Below, in pieces: positions 18,065 to 27,303 of a stretch of DNA of 64,000 bases. Within the stretch, counting starts at the first letter, position 1. Every line of letters begins with the position of its first letter. Location: contig NYUD01000011.1 in assembly GCA_002683825.1 (NCBI GenBank), positions 62,001 to 126,000 on the forward strand, written 5' to 3'. The position numbers and the translations under genes are program-made. Below the pieces are notes generated by a model. The model had not been told where the DNA came from and did not search any database. It saw only the letters and a list, made by a program, of their open reading frames with translations. This DNA comes from Planctomycetota bacterium. GTDB lineage: Bacteria; Planctomycetota; UBA1135; GCA-002686595.

Positions 18065-19099
18065 ATGCGTTTCAAAAACGTGCGTATCGCCGCCGTAGGC
18101 CATGCTCTGCCCGAAGAATGCGTGACCTCTGCGGCCATCGAGCTGGAATTGCGACCCCTGTACGAACGCTTTCGGCTGCGCGAGGGCAGGCTCGAGCTGA
18201 TGAGCGGAATCCGCGAACGGCGCTTCTTCGAGCGCGGCACGCGCCCCAGCACCGCGGCCGCCCGGGCGGGCGCCCAGGCCCTCGAAATGTCGGGGCTGGC
18301 GCGCGAAGATATCGGTTGTCTCATCCACGGCGCCGTGTCGCGCGACTTCCTCGAACCGGCCACGGCCGCGGTCGTGCATCGTCTGCTGGAGTTGCCCGAC
18401 GCCTGCATGGTGTTCGACCTCTCGAATGCATGCTTGGGCGTATTGAACGGCATGGTACTGATTGCCGGCATGATCGAGCGCGGCGAAGTCGAGGCCGGCA
18501 TGGTCGTCACCGGAGAGGAGGGGCGCGGGCTGGTCGAGGAAACCATAAAGGATCTACTGGCCTCGAAGACCCTCGACAAGCGCGATTTCAAGCACGCCTT
18601 CGCGTCGCTGACGATCGGATCGGGGGCGGCCGCGGTCGTTCTACAACGCGCGGAGGGAAGGCGAGGTCGGCGCCTGATCGGTGGCGCAGTCATGTCTGCT
18701 ACCGAACACAACGTGCTTTGTCGGGGGGACAGTACCTACGGCAGCGGCGGCCCGCTGATGACGACCGACTCCGAGGCCATGCTGCAGGCAGGCAACGACC
18801 TCGCCGGCCGCAATTTTGAACGCTTCTTGGAAGCGATGCAGTGGACGCGCGACGACATCGATCGGGTCATCACACACCAGGTTGGATCGGCCCACCGACG
18901 GTTGCTATTCGAAACCCTGCAGCTCGACATGAAGCGCGACTTCCCGACCATCGAGACCCTGGGCAACGCCGGCTCGGCAGCCCTGCCGATGTCGCTTTCC
19001 CTGGCCCTCGAGACGGGCTTTATCCAACAAGATCAACGGGTCGCCTTGCTGGGCATCGGCAGCGGCCTGAACTGCATGATGCTCGGGCTCGAATGGTGA
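18065..19099 (+). CDS. OleA-like acyl-CoA condensing thiolase / KAS III family
   Basis: Thiolase-superfamily condensing enzyme of 344 aa, start at MRFKNVRIAAVG. It resembles OleA, which joins two fatty-acyl-CoAs head to head in long-chain olefin synthesis, more than FabH: AVSRDFLEPATA, NACLGVLNGM with the catalytic Cys at about residue 123, SATEHNVLCRGD, ITHQVGSAH, LGNAGSAALP and the C-terminal GIGSGLNCMMLG. Cys, His and Asn of the triad are all present. No oleB, oleC or oleD homologue is visible here. The stop overlaps the start of the next gene (ATGGTGA), suggesting coupling to the metallopeptidase. A FabH-like role in fatty-acid initiation remains possible. Confidence 0.83.
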   Translation: MRFKNVRIAAVGHALPEECVTSAAIELELRPLYERFRLREGRLELMSGIRERRFFERGTRPSTAAARAGAQALEMSGLAREDIGCLIHGAVSRDFLEPATAAVVHRLLELPDACMVFDLSNACLGVLNGMVLIAGMIERGEVEAGMVVTGEEGRGLVEETIKDLLASKTLDKRDFKHAFASLTIGSGAAAVVLQRAEGRRGRRLIGGAVMSATEHNVLCRGDSTYGSGGPLMTTDSEAMLQAGNDLAGRNFERFLEAMQWTRDDIDRVITHQVGSAHRRLLFETLQLDMKRDFPTIETLGNAGSAALPMSLSLALETGFIQQDQRVALLGIGSGLNCMMLGLEW

Positions 19100-20097
19100 A
19101 ACGCGACTGGAGGCGCACGAGCGACGCCAAACTCCAGACGATACGTCTGCGCGATCTACGTCTGAAGATCAAAGACAGTCCTTTGCAAGGGCGCATCGAA
19201 AGGCTCTATCAGGAACTTTCCCGTCGGGGGATCGAGTTTCGGCCGCACGTTTGGTTTTCGACCGATTGGTTCTCGCCCGACAGCGTGCCGGGGATCGCCG
19301 TGCCCTTCTACCTGGGACATCCGCGCCTGGCGCACTTCGAACGCCGACGGCACGTCATCGCGGAGGGCTGGAACGAGCGCGAGTGTATGCAACTCCTGCG
19401 CCACGAGGCCGGACATGCGATCGACACCGCCTACGGACTGGCCCGGCACGCCGCCTGGCGCGAGGCTTTCGGACCGCGCAACGCACCCTATCACGGGACG
19501 TACCGGGTCAATCCCTTCTCCCGCGACCACGTACGCCACCTGCCCCGGTGGTACGCCCAGAGCCATCCGGCCGAGGACTTCGCGGAGACCTTCGCTATCT
19601 GGCTCTCCCATGGCACGCGGCCAGGGAAGCCGGGGACCCTGGCGAAGCGCAAACTGGAGCTGGTCGCACACTTGATGCGCGACGTCTGCGGTAGGCAGCC
19701 CAAGGGCCTCCTGCGCGAACGCCCCTACTCGCTTGCGAAGTCGGTAATAACACTCGGTGAGCACTACCTTCGCAAGGAGAAGGCACGCGGTGGCGATCCT
19801 GCGCCGCCCTTCGAGCCATTCCTGGTCCGCTATGCCCAGCCCGGAGCAGCCCGCGGTCGCAGCAGGGTAGCGGCACACGTAATACGCCTGAAGCCCGGGG
19901 TGCGAGCATCCCTCGAGCGCAACACAGCGGCACTGCACTACGACATCGATCAGATCCTCGACGGCATGGTCTCGAACGCGCGAATGCACGGCCTCCGGTG
20001 GAAAACACGGCACCGTCCCCGGGCGGCGGAGCTCGCGGCCTGTGTACGCACGTGCTGGAACAAGCTTCGGCGGGGAACCACGTTCCTCCCGCGTTAG
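19093..20097 (+). CDS. Putative zinc metallopeptidase (HExxH), cytoplasmic
   Basis: Protein of 334 aa with no signal peptide. The zinc motif is RHEAGHAIDTAYG (HExxH), and HPAEDFAETFAIWLS downstream supplies a likely third ligand and a helix, a layout seen in gluzincin-like 'putative zinc-binding metallopeptidases'. The start ATG overlaps the stop of the OleA-like gene; a GTG one codon later is also possible. The C-terminal third is basic and unassigned. A 170-nt gap separates it from the ATP-grasp ligase gene on the same strand. Substrate unknown; context suggests it may process the product of that ligase or of the condensing enzyme, which is inference only. Confidence 0.72.
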   Translation: MVKRDWRRTSDAKLQTIRLRDLRLKIKDSPLQGRIERLYQELSRRGIEFRPHVWFSTDWFSPDSVPGIAVPFYLGHPRLAHFERRRHVIAEGWNERECMQLLRHEAGHAIDTAYGLARHAAWREAFGPRNAPYHGTYRVNPFSRDHVRHLPRWYAQSHPAEDFAETFAIWLSHGTRPGKPGTLAKRKLELVAHLMRDVCGRQPKGLLRERPYSLAKSVITLGEHYLRKEKARGGDPAPPFEPFLVRYAQPGAARGRSRVAAHVIRLKPGVRASLERNTAALHYDIDQILDGMVSNARMHGLRWKTRHRPRAAELAACVRTCWNKLRRGTTFLPR

Positions 20098-20267
20098 TCC
20101 GCAGTCGTAAGGTTCTACGCAAACGGGGCAGGAGTTTGGCCCTGAGAACGCAAAGAGAGCCACATGCTCCCTGCTTGTTTCCGACTTCGTCATATCAGAC
20201 CCCTTGTACTCCAACCCCAGAGGTGGTGAGGTCTAGGCGCTCCTCTTCCACCCACAGCTCGTTCACC

Positions 20268-21359
20268 ATGACTCCTTCCACGTCTTCGCTGACCAAGAGC
20301 CGCAAGAAGAGCGGCAAGGCGCGCACCAAGCACCGCCGGGTGCTGATGATCTGTCACAACGACCTCGTCCCGCCGGATTCCATCCGCGGCCTGTCCGACG
20401 AGGACATATCCGAATGGCGCACCGAGTTCGATGTGCTGTCGACCATGCGTGATCTGAACTACGAGATCGAGGTTCTCGGCGTCGGTGACGATATCGACGT
20501 GATCCGCAAAGCGATCGAGGGATTCAAACCGGAGGTCTGCTTCAATCTGATCGTCGAATTTCTCGGGGCAGCCAACTATGACCAACACGTCGTCAGCTAT
20601 CTCGAGCTGCATCGCCAGCCCTACACCGGTTGCAACCCGCGCGGCCTGACGCTGTCGCGCGACAAGGCGCTTTCGAAGAAAGTCCTTGCCTGGCACGGCT
20701 TGCCCGTGCCGAAGTTCGGCGTGTTTCCGATGAACCGCCGGGTACGTCGCCCGAAGGAGCTGGAGTTTCCCCTGTTCATCAAGTCGTTGAACGAGGAGGC
20801 GTCACTCGGCATCTCGCAAGCCTCCATCGTTCACGACGACACTAGACTCGAACAGCGCGTGCGCTTCATCCACGAGAAGGTCGGCACCGACGCGATCGCC
20901 GAGGAGTACATCGAGGGGCGCGAGTTTTACATCGGCATCCTGGGCAACGATCGGCTGGAGGCGCTGCCGCTGTGGGAGTTGAACATCCCCAACTTGCCCG
21001 AGGGCGCACCCCGGATCGCCACACGCCGGCTGAAGTGGGACATCCCCTATCAGCGCTCGCTGAAGGTGAAGAACCGCCGCGCAACGGACCTTTCCGTAAA
21101 GCTCGAAGCCAGCATCCAGCGGGCCGCCAAGGACGTCTACCGAGCCCTGGGACTTTCCGGTTTCGCTCGCCTCGACCTGCGCATGCGTCCGGATGGACGC
21201 TTCTACTTCCTGGAAGCCAATCCCAACCCCGACCTGACCTACGGCGAGGACTTCGCGGAATCGGCCGAAGCCGCCGGCATTCCCTATGAAACCTTGATCG
21301 AACGCATCGTCGATCTGGGTGTGCGCTACCCGGTCGAGTGGAGGCACGGGACCTCCTGA
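20268..21359 (+). CDS. ATP-grasp ligase of the D-Ala-D-Ala ligase fold
   Basis: ATP-dependent carboxylate-amine ligase of 363 aa. I start at MTPSTSSLTKSRKKSG, 90 codons into the ORF, because upstream codons cover non-coding sequence and overlap the previous gene in another frame. Ddl-like motifs are PEVCFNLIVEFLG, QPYTGCNPRGLTLSRDK, FPLFIKSLNEEASLGI, AEEYIEGREFYIGILG and the metal-binding DLRMRPDGRFYFLEANPNPD. The protein lacks the usual Ddl Ser-loop context and has a basic N-terminal tail. It may ligate another amino acid or peptide rather than make D-Ala-D-Ala. No mur genes flank it. Its stop is 2 nt from the stop of the convergent next gene. Confidence 0.85.
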   Translation: MTPSTSSLTKSRKKSGKARTKHRRVLMICHNDLVPPDSIRGLSDEDISEWRTEFDVLSTMRDLNYEIEVLGVGDDIDVIRKAIEGFKPEVCFNLIVEFLGAANYDQHVVSYLELHRQPYTGCNPRGLTLSRDKALSKKVLAWHGLPVPKFGVFPMNRRVRRPKELEFPLFIKSLNEEASLGISQASIVHDDTRLEQRVRFIHEKVGTDAIAEEYIEGREFYIGILGNDRLEALPLWELNIPNLPEGAPRIATRRLKWDIPYQRSLKVKNRRATDLSVKLEASIQRAAKDVYRALGLSGFARLDLRMRPDGRFYFLEANPNPDLTYGEDFAESAEAAGIPYETLIERIVDLGVRYPVEWRHGTS

Positions 21360-21361
21360 GT

Positions 21362-23716
21362 TCAGCCTCCGAGCTTGAACTTGTTCAGCTCGATTCTCCG
21401 GGGCTCTTCACGACCTTCGACAAAGAGCAAGGTGCGATCCATGGGCACGTCGGCAAAGACCTGTACTCCCTGACCGGGCCATTGGATCTCGAGGCGGGAG
21501 ATTTTCTCGGCCTCTCCCAGCCCGATCGTCTGGCGCAGGGGATTGCAACCGAAGCTGCCGCCGCTGTTGATCCAACGGTAAATCGAACGGGTTTCTCCCC
21601 CCTCCTCGATCTGAATGTGCACGCGCGCCCCGATGGCAGAGCGATTGGATCGGTTCCCCTGCAGATGAACCGTCAGCCAGTGCTTCTTGAAGCCCGGATT
21701 CTCGAACAGCGCATCGTTGAACTTGTCACCCGGCCACGCTCCTCCCATCTGGGCATACAAATCGTTGTCGCCGTCGTTGTCGATGTCCCCGAAGGCCACG
21801 CCGTGTCCCTTTTGCAGGTGCCCGAATCCCCCTGCCATGGTGACGTTGGCGAAGCCCTTGTCCCCTCGGTTCAGGAACATCAGGTTGGGACGTAACTCGG
21901 AGTACGGCACATTCCCCGTTCCCAGGTAGAAGTCGAGATACCCATCGCCGTCCAGGTCACCGAAATTCGCTCCCATCGGCTGTGACGGATAATCCAACCC
22001 GACTTCCAGAGCTACCTCGTCAAAACCTCCGGAGCCGTTGCCGCGATAGAGTCGATTGCGTCCAATGCGCACCTTCTTGGAAGCCAGTACGGCCACCGGA
22101 CCGCTCGAGCAGGCGGCGTAAAGATCCAGGTTCCCGTCGTTGTTGAAGTCCCAGAACCAGCAGGGAAATCCGGCGATCGGCTCGACCACGCCCAGCTTTT
22201 CGCCGACCTCGGTGAACGTACCGTCACCGTCATTGCGATAGAGCCGATTGGGGCCTCCGCCGGGGATGACCATCACGGGATTGGGGGAGCCGACCGAAAC
22301 GTACAGATCGGGGTCCCCGTCGGCATCGAAGTCCCCCCACGACGAGCCCATGCAAAAGAACTCTCCCGCAACACCGGCCTCCACGGCAACGTCGGTGAAG
22401 GTGCCGTCGCCCTGGTTCTGGAAGAGCTGGCACGGCGCCCGGAAATTCGTCGATGACTCGTTGCCGATGAAGAGGTCGAGGTCCCCGTCCAGGTCATAGT
22501 CGGCCCAAGCCCCCGTCTTGGTGGGGTAGCTCGCTGCGGCCAACCCCGCAGCGTGCGTCACGTCCGTGAACGTCGCGTCGCCGTTGTTTCGAAGCAAGGA
22601 ATTGGGATGCTGCCCGCGATGTCTCAACCACGCTCCGCGCAGAACGAACACATCGATGTCCCCGTCGTTGTCGTAGTCGGCCTGGATCATGTTGAGTCCA
22701 CCGAAGAAGCCGTGCAGCCCGGCCGACTCGGTGTGGTCCTCGAACGTTCCATCGCCCTGATTCACGAAGAAACGCATCTCGCCCTGACGATCCCAGGAAG
22801 ACGTCACGATGTCCAGGTAGCCGTCGTTGGTGAGGTCATCGAGTACGACCCCTCCCGAAAGACCAAGCGTGTCCAAACCCAGCTCCGGCCCGATGTTCTT
22901 GAAACGCGGAAAATCGAAATCGATCTCGAAGGCATCCAGGTTGACCCGATACTCCTCGGGCACCTTGTCCGGATACTCGCCCAATGTCATGTAGGCAATG
23001 TTCATGAGCCACTTGGCGGGTAGCTGGCACTCGATTGTCTCCTTCAGGCTCATCCGCTCCGGACGATTCTCCAGCACCTCCGTAAAGCACCGGATCGCAC
23101 CGACCGAGCCGCGCCGCTCGACGTGCAAGCCTCCCCCCTTGATAGGGAAGATGCAGCTTTGGCTGTTGTAGCGCTTGCAGCAGTTTTCGATCTCACCCAG
23201 CCGCAGATAGGCGACGCCCAGTTGCAGCTTGGTCAGGTTTTCCTGATAGACCCGAGCAGCGGCCATCCGCGGCACTTGCCCGGCCTCGATCGCGGAGCTG
23301 AAGTCAACGTCCTTCAACAACTCGAAAGCTCTTTCGAGATATTCGATGCCCTCCTCGGCGTTGTCTTCGCGCAACTCGACCATCCCCAGGTCGCGCCACA
23401 ATCGCCAGGCCTCGAGCGGCATGAGCTCTTCCGATTCCCGATCCGAAGCGGTCACATTCGCATGCCGCGCTCGAAGACCCAGAACCAACGGCCGCTTTGC
23501 ATGGGCCTCGGCGATCTCTCCGAGCGCCCGGCGCATCCGATCGTGATTCGCTTGCTCGCGCGATTCCTCCTCGCTCTCTTGCGACCGGGTGGACGTCTGC
23601 CATCCGGCACCGGCGCAGGGCGCGGTGACGATGGCGACGGTGAGCACGGGAGTCCACTGCAGGATCCAGCCGGGAAGAGGCAATCTGGCAGACATGGGGA
23701 ATCGTCCGCTTCGCAT
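21362..23716 (-). CDS. Exported FG-GAP/VCBS beta-propeller protein with ASPIC/UnbV C-terminus
   Basis: Secreted protein of 784 aa. The ATG used (MRSGRFPMSARLP) is followed by a signal sequence ending near CAGAGWQ; an ATG seven codons later is also possible. After a helical TPR-like region of about 200 residues (EEGIEYLERAFELL, AAARVYQENL) come seven calcium-binding FG-GAP blades: DLTNDGYLDI, DYDNDGDIDV, DYDLDGDLDL, DFDADGDPDL, DFNNDGNLDL, DLDGDGYLDF and DIDNDGDNDL. The C-terminal ASPIC/UnbV domain shows NRSAIGARVHI and LEIQWPGQGVQ. Such proteins are common in Planctomycetota and related phyla, usually of unknown surface or binding function. Confidence 0.9.
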   Translation of the reverse strand: MRSGRFPMSARLPLPGWILQWTPVLTVAIVTAPCAGAGWQTSTRSQESEEESREQANHDRMRRALGEIAEAHAKRPLVLGLRARHANVTASDRESEELMPLEAWRLWRDLGMVELREDNAEEGIEYLERAFELLKDVDFSSAIEAGQVPRMAAARVYQENLTKLQLGVAYLRLGEIENCCKRYNSQSCIFPIKGGGLHVERRGSVGAIRCFTEVLENRPERMSLKETIECQLPAKWLMNIAYMTLGEYPDKVPEEYRVNLDAFEIDFDFPRFKNIGPELGLDTLGLSGGVVLDDLTNDGYLDIVTSSWDRQGEMRFFVNQGDGTFEDHTESAGLHGFFGGLNMIQADYDNDGDIDVFVLRGAWLRHRGQHPNSLLRNNGDATFTDVTHAAGLAAASYPTKTGAWADYDLDGDLDLFIGNESSTNFRAPCQLFQNQGDGTFTDVAVEAGVAGEFFCMGSSWGDFDADGDPDLYVSVGSPNPVMVIPGGGPNRLYRNDGDGTFTEVGEKLGVVEPIAGFPCWFWDFNNDGNLDLYAACSSGPVAVLASKKVRIGRNRLYRGNGSGGFDEVALEVGLDYPSQPMGANFGDLDGDGYLDFYLGTGNVPYSELRPNLMFLNRGDKGFANVTMAGGFGHLQKGHGVAFGDIDNDGDNDLYAQMGGAWPGDKFNDALFENPGFKKHWLTVHLQGNRSNRSAIGARVHIQIEEGGETRSIYRWINSGGSFGCNPLRQTIGLGEAEKISRLEIQWPGQGVQVFADVPMDRTLLFVEGREEPRRIELNKFKLGG

Positions 23717-23975
23717 CGTAGCACCCCCGCAGGACCCTATCGGGGCGCCAAAGTTGAAAGCAGGCCCCATACGCCATGTGTCGGGCTCCTGTTGGGAGTT
23801 CGGCGGAAGCTCTTTCCTTCGATGCGCTTACTTTTCCCCATGGATCCGGAACTTCGAGGCAGGAACACGCGAAGAAACGGGGCGCCCGGGCCTCGACTAC
23901 CGGCAGCTGGAGATCGACTTGACGATCCCCGCGGGCCTTCTCCGCCGACCCGGGCGGTCACGGGGTCCGAATCGA

Positions 23976-25838
23976 CTAGCGGCCGCGCAAGACCGCCTTC
24001 AGGAGCAGCACCTCGGCGCCCCGGCGCACTTCGAACTTGACCTCGTCGCCGGGCTCGTGCCCGGCGAGCATGCGCAGCCAGGAGGGAACGCTCTCGAGCT
24101 CCCGGTCCTGCCACCTGACGATGCGATCCTCGGCCTTGACCCCACCTTCGGCGGCCGAGGACCCCGGAGTCACCGAGGCGATCAGCACGCCCGGCTCGGG
24201 ATCTTCGTTGGGGTCGGCCAGGGTGACGCCGAAGCGCACCCTCGGCCCGCCGCGGGCCGTGCGGTTGTCGCCGCCGATCCGCTGAAACTCAAAACCTTCG
24301 CCGTGGGTCGCGACGGCCATCCCGACCTTGTGGAACAGGTCGACCGTGTGGACGGCATCGACGCGATTGATCTTCGAGGTGACGTCACGCGGGGTGTGAT
24401 AGTCCCCGTGGAAGTCCGCGATGATCCCGAACAGCACCGGAACGTCCTTGCGATAGAACGAGGAGTGATCGCTTGCCCCCGACATTCTCTCGGGTTGAAC
24501 GATCTCGAGGTCGCTCTCCTCGAAGATGGGCTCGAGGAACTCGGCCATGCCCTTGCCCGACCCCGCACCCGAGAGCGAAAGCCGTTTGTTCAAGATCCGC
24601 CCGATCATGTCGAAGTTGATCATGAGCGCGTGCTCCTCGAGGGGCACCAGCGGGTTGTCGACGTAATAACGGGATCCGTTCAGACCCGACTCCTCAGCAC
24701 TGAACCCCACGAAGAGCACCGACCGGACGGAGGCATCGTCATCCAGCTCGGCATAGTCCTCCGCCATGCGCTCGGCGATCATCAAGATCGCCGCGCTGCC
24801 CGAGGCGTTGTCGTCGGCTCCGGGGTGGAGCACGCGGCCGCGCTCACTCGCTGCTCCGCGGGATCCGAAGTCGCCCTGGCCCAGGTGGTCCAGGTGAGCG
24901 CCGATGACGATCAACTCGTCCTTGAGATCGCCCTTGCCCGGAAGGAGCCCACCGACGTTCTCGGCCGTCATCCTCTCCAGCTCCATCTCGACATGAAGCG
25001 CCAGTTTGCCCTGTAGGTCGAATACCTGCCGCCCCTCGTCGCACAGCTGCCGCAGCTCCAACGCCGAGCGTCCCTCGGGATCCATGGCGGACAGAAGCCT
25101 GTCGCCGGCTTCGATGCTGACATGCATCATGGGCACCTTGTTGCGACCGCCGGCGCCACGAAACGGGATCAGCGAATTGGCGCCATCGTGATTCGACGCG
25201 GGCGGATTGATCATGACGACGGCCACTGCCCCGCGCTCGACCGCCTCGGAGACCTTGCCCGAATAGGAAGCGCGGCGGCTCCAGGCGCGCTCGTCCAGCT
25301 TGCTGTCACCGCTTTCATCCATGGGCTCGAGGCGGAACATCACGGCGATCTTGCCGGTGAGGTCGTCGGATTCCCCGTAGCTTTGGTAGTCATCTTCCTG
25401 CCTGGAACGGGGAAGGGAGTAGCCTACGAACACCGCCGGGGCCTCGATGGTTCCGGAAGCCCCTATGGCCAGGGGCGTGAAGTCGGTACCGAAGGCCAGC
25501 TCGCCCTCCTCGTACGCGAACGACGAACCGAGCAATTTGGTCCTCGGCGCCAGATCGAAGGGTTGGCGGAACGATTCGTCCCAGGGAGTCTCGAGCCCGG
25601 TCTTCTTGAAATAGAACTCCATGTATTCCTTGGCGAGCTCCATGCCGCGCGTGCCGGGCAAGCGCCCCTCCATCCAGGGAGAGGCCAGCGTCACGACGTG
25701 ATCGTTATAGATGTCGACCTCCGCGGCGAAGTCATCGGAGACATCCGCCTGAACTCCTTGGCTCGCAATCACCGAGGAAAGCGCTAGCAGGGTGGAGGAA
25801 AAGGAAAAGGAGGCTGCGCAGGGGAGGGATCTCTTCAT
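23976..25838 (-). CDS. Exported M28-family aminopeptidase with PA-like insert and PDZ domain
   Basis: Secreted zinc aminopeptidase of 620 aa, start at MKRSLPCAASFSFS, 90 codons into the ORF. Dinuclear-zinc ligands are all visible: HLDHLGQGD, GADDNASG, SAEESGLNG, NFDMIGR and SDHSSFYRKDVP. A PA-like insert (AVFVGYSLP, GAVAVVMINP) precedes the catalytic domain, and a PDZ domain closes the protein (VLIASVTPGSSAAEGGVKAEDRI). Works on peptides in the envelope or outside. It is divergent from the membrane-protein gene that opens the metal-transport-like run, with 97 bp between the two starts. Confidence 0.92.
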   Translation of the reverse strand: MKRSLPCAASFSFSSTLLALSSVIASQGVQADVSDDFAAEVDIYNDHVVTLASPWMEGRLPGTRGMELAKEYMEFYFKKTGLETPWDESFRQPFDLAPRTKLLGSSFAYEEGELAFGTDFTPLAIGASGTIEAPAVFVGYSLPRSRQEDDYQSYGESDDLTGKIAVMFRLEPMDESGDSKLDERAWSRRASYSGKVSEAVERGAVAVVMINPPASNHDGANSLIPFRGAGGRNKVPMMHVSIEAGDRLLSAMDPEGRSALELRQLCDEGRQVFDLQGKLALHVEMELERMTAENVGGLLPGKGDLKDELIVIGAHLDHLGQGDFGSRGAASERGRVLHPGADDNASGSAAILMIAERMAEDYAELDDDASVRSVLFVGFSAEESGLNGSRYYVDNPLVPLEEHALMINFDMIGRILNKRLSLSGAGSGKGMAEFLEPIFEESDLEIVQPERMSGASDHSSFYRKDVPVLFGIIADFHGDYHTPRDVTSKINRVDAVHTVDLFHKVGMAVATHGEGFEFQRIGGDNRTARGGPRVRFGVTLADPNEDPEPGVLIASVTPGSSAAEGGVKAEDRIVRWQDRELESVPSWLRMLAGHEPGDEVKFEVRRGAEVLLLKAVLRGR

Positions 25839-25935
25839 GGTCGGGAACGCGGACTGAGCACGGAACGTGCTGGAAACGAGGGAACGGGTAAGGTCCGTCT
25901 TCACACGCGAAGTATACTCACCGCCTCGTCCTTGG

Positions 25936-27303
25936 ATGGTTTCGAACGCGGCCAAGAGGAGCCTCATTACGAAGGAACAACAAGAACGGCCCCGGGGAAA
26001 ACCGGACCGGCTGGGTCCGACCCTCGCAGCCGCGCTCCTCTTGGCGGTTTCCGGGCCCGACACCCGCGATCCCCAGGATGGGCCCCACGCCGACGTGCGC
26101 ATCACCATCCACGACGAGGGTGTGCGCGTGAACCTGATCGTAAATCTGGCCTTCGTGGACGAGGTGGTCGACGTGCCGCGCGAAAGCCCGAATGAACTCT
26201 ACCAGGTCGAGCGGGATCTCTTGCGGGAAGTACTGGAGGCCCATTTCCGGGAGAGCATCGCAGTCACGATCGACGATGTCTCGGTTGCACCGCTCTTCAG
26301 CGAGTTCGATGCCCCTGAACCGGACGTGCAGCTATTGCCGCTCTTCCCGCGCACGGGCATGCGCGCGCTCCTGCGGCTGCGTTTTGGCATCGACTATCCC
26401 TGCGACAAGCCGCCGCGCGTCGTGAAGCTAGAGTGGAGCGACTATCCGCCCAATCCGATCATGGAAACCGAGGAAGGCATCCCGTCCCTGGAGGTCGGGG
26501 CCCTCGTGTCGGGCTACGGTACCCACCGCATGGTTCGCTTCAACGAAGACGAGCCGGAGTACACGTGGCACTCCAGCGGACTTTCCCTCGATGATCTGTT
26601 CAGGAACGTCCCCGCGCCGCCGACTCAAGCCCGGATCGAGGTTTCGATTCCAACACTTTCGCTGATCGTGGTCTATCTGCTCGCGCTCGGCTTCGGCGCC
26701 GTTCGCGGGTCGCTACGGCGCGTACTCACCTTCTTTCCCCTGGCGATCGGGGGAGGCGTTCTCGCCTGGAACGTCGGCCGCGTGAGCATGGCGGACCCCC
26801 GAGGCGACGGCCCGGTGCTCGACGAACAGGCCGCACGCACAGCGCTCGAGCCCTTGCTCGCCAACATCTATCGCGCTTTCGACTACAGGAAAGAGAAGGA
26901 CGTCTACGATTCCCTTTCGAAAAGCGTGGCCGGGGATCTCCTGGATCGGCTCTATCAGCGCATCTACGAGAGCCTCGTCTATCAAGAGGCGGAAGGGGCC
27001 GTTGCGCGGGTGCAACGCTTCGAACTCCTCGATTGCTCACTCGGAAAAACGTTCGAGCGCGAAGGCGCACTCGCCTTTGAGATCGGCGCGAGCTGGCAAG
27101 TGGAAGGTGGGGTCTATCATTGGGGGCACACCCACAGTCGCCTGAACGAGTACCAGGCGAACTATACGATCGCGGATATCGAGGGCAGCTGGCGCATCGT
27201 GGAAGAGGAGGTTCTTTCAGCCACGCGCATCGACTCCAATCCCGACGAGGGTTTCGCGGACGCACTGGAAGAGGAATGGATCGCACCGGATCAGGAATTT
27301 TGA
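25936..27303 (+). CDS. Membrane-anchored protein of unknown function heading the ABC/Ni-SOD run
   Basis: Protein of 455 aa from the ATG at MVSNAAKRSLITK. A hydrophobic N-terminal segment (LGPTLAAALLLAVSG) leads to a beta-rich extracytoplasmic domain of about 200 residues (ADVRITIHDEGVRVNLIVN, FGIDYPCDKPPRVVKL). Two helices follow (TLSLIVVYLLALGFGAV and VLTFFPLAIGGGVLAW). The C-terminal 140 residues (WGHTHSRLNEYQANYTI, then GSWRIVEEEV) look NTF2-like in pattern. A TATACT -10-like hexamer lies 18 nt upstream. The ABC ATPase gene overlaps the end by 28 nt, so it is very probably in the same operon. I do not recognise the family. Confidence 0.75.
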   Translation: MVSNAAKRSLITKEQQERPRGKPDRLGPTLAAALLLAVSGPDTRDPQDGPHADVRITIHDEGVRVNLIVNLAFVDEVVDVPRESPNELYQVERDLLREVLEAHFRESIAVTIDDVSVAPLFSEFDAPEPDVQLLPLFPRTGMRALLRLRFGIDYPCDKPPRVVKLEWSDYPPNPIMETEEGIPSLEVGALVSGYGTHRMVRFNEDEPEYTWHSSGLSLDDLFRNVPAPPTQARIEVSIPTLSLIVVYLLALGFGAVRGSLRRVLTFFPLAIGGGVLAWNVGRVSMADPRGDGPVLDEQAARTALEPLLANIYRAFDYRKEKDVYDSLSKSVAGDLLDRLYQRIYESLVYQEAEGAVARVQRFELLDCSLGKTFEREGALAFEIGASWQVEGGVYHWGHTHSRLNEYQANYTIADIEGSWRIVEEEVLSATRIDSNPDEGFADALEEEWIAPDQEF

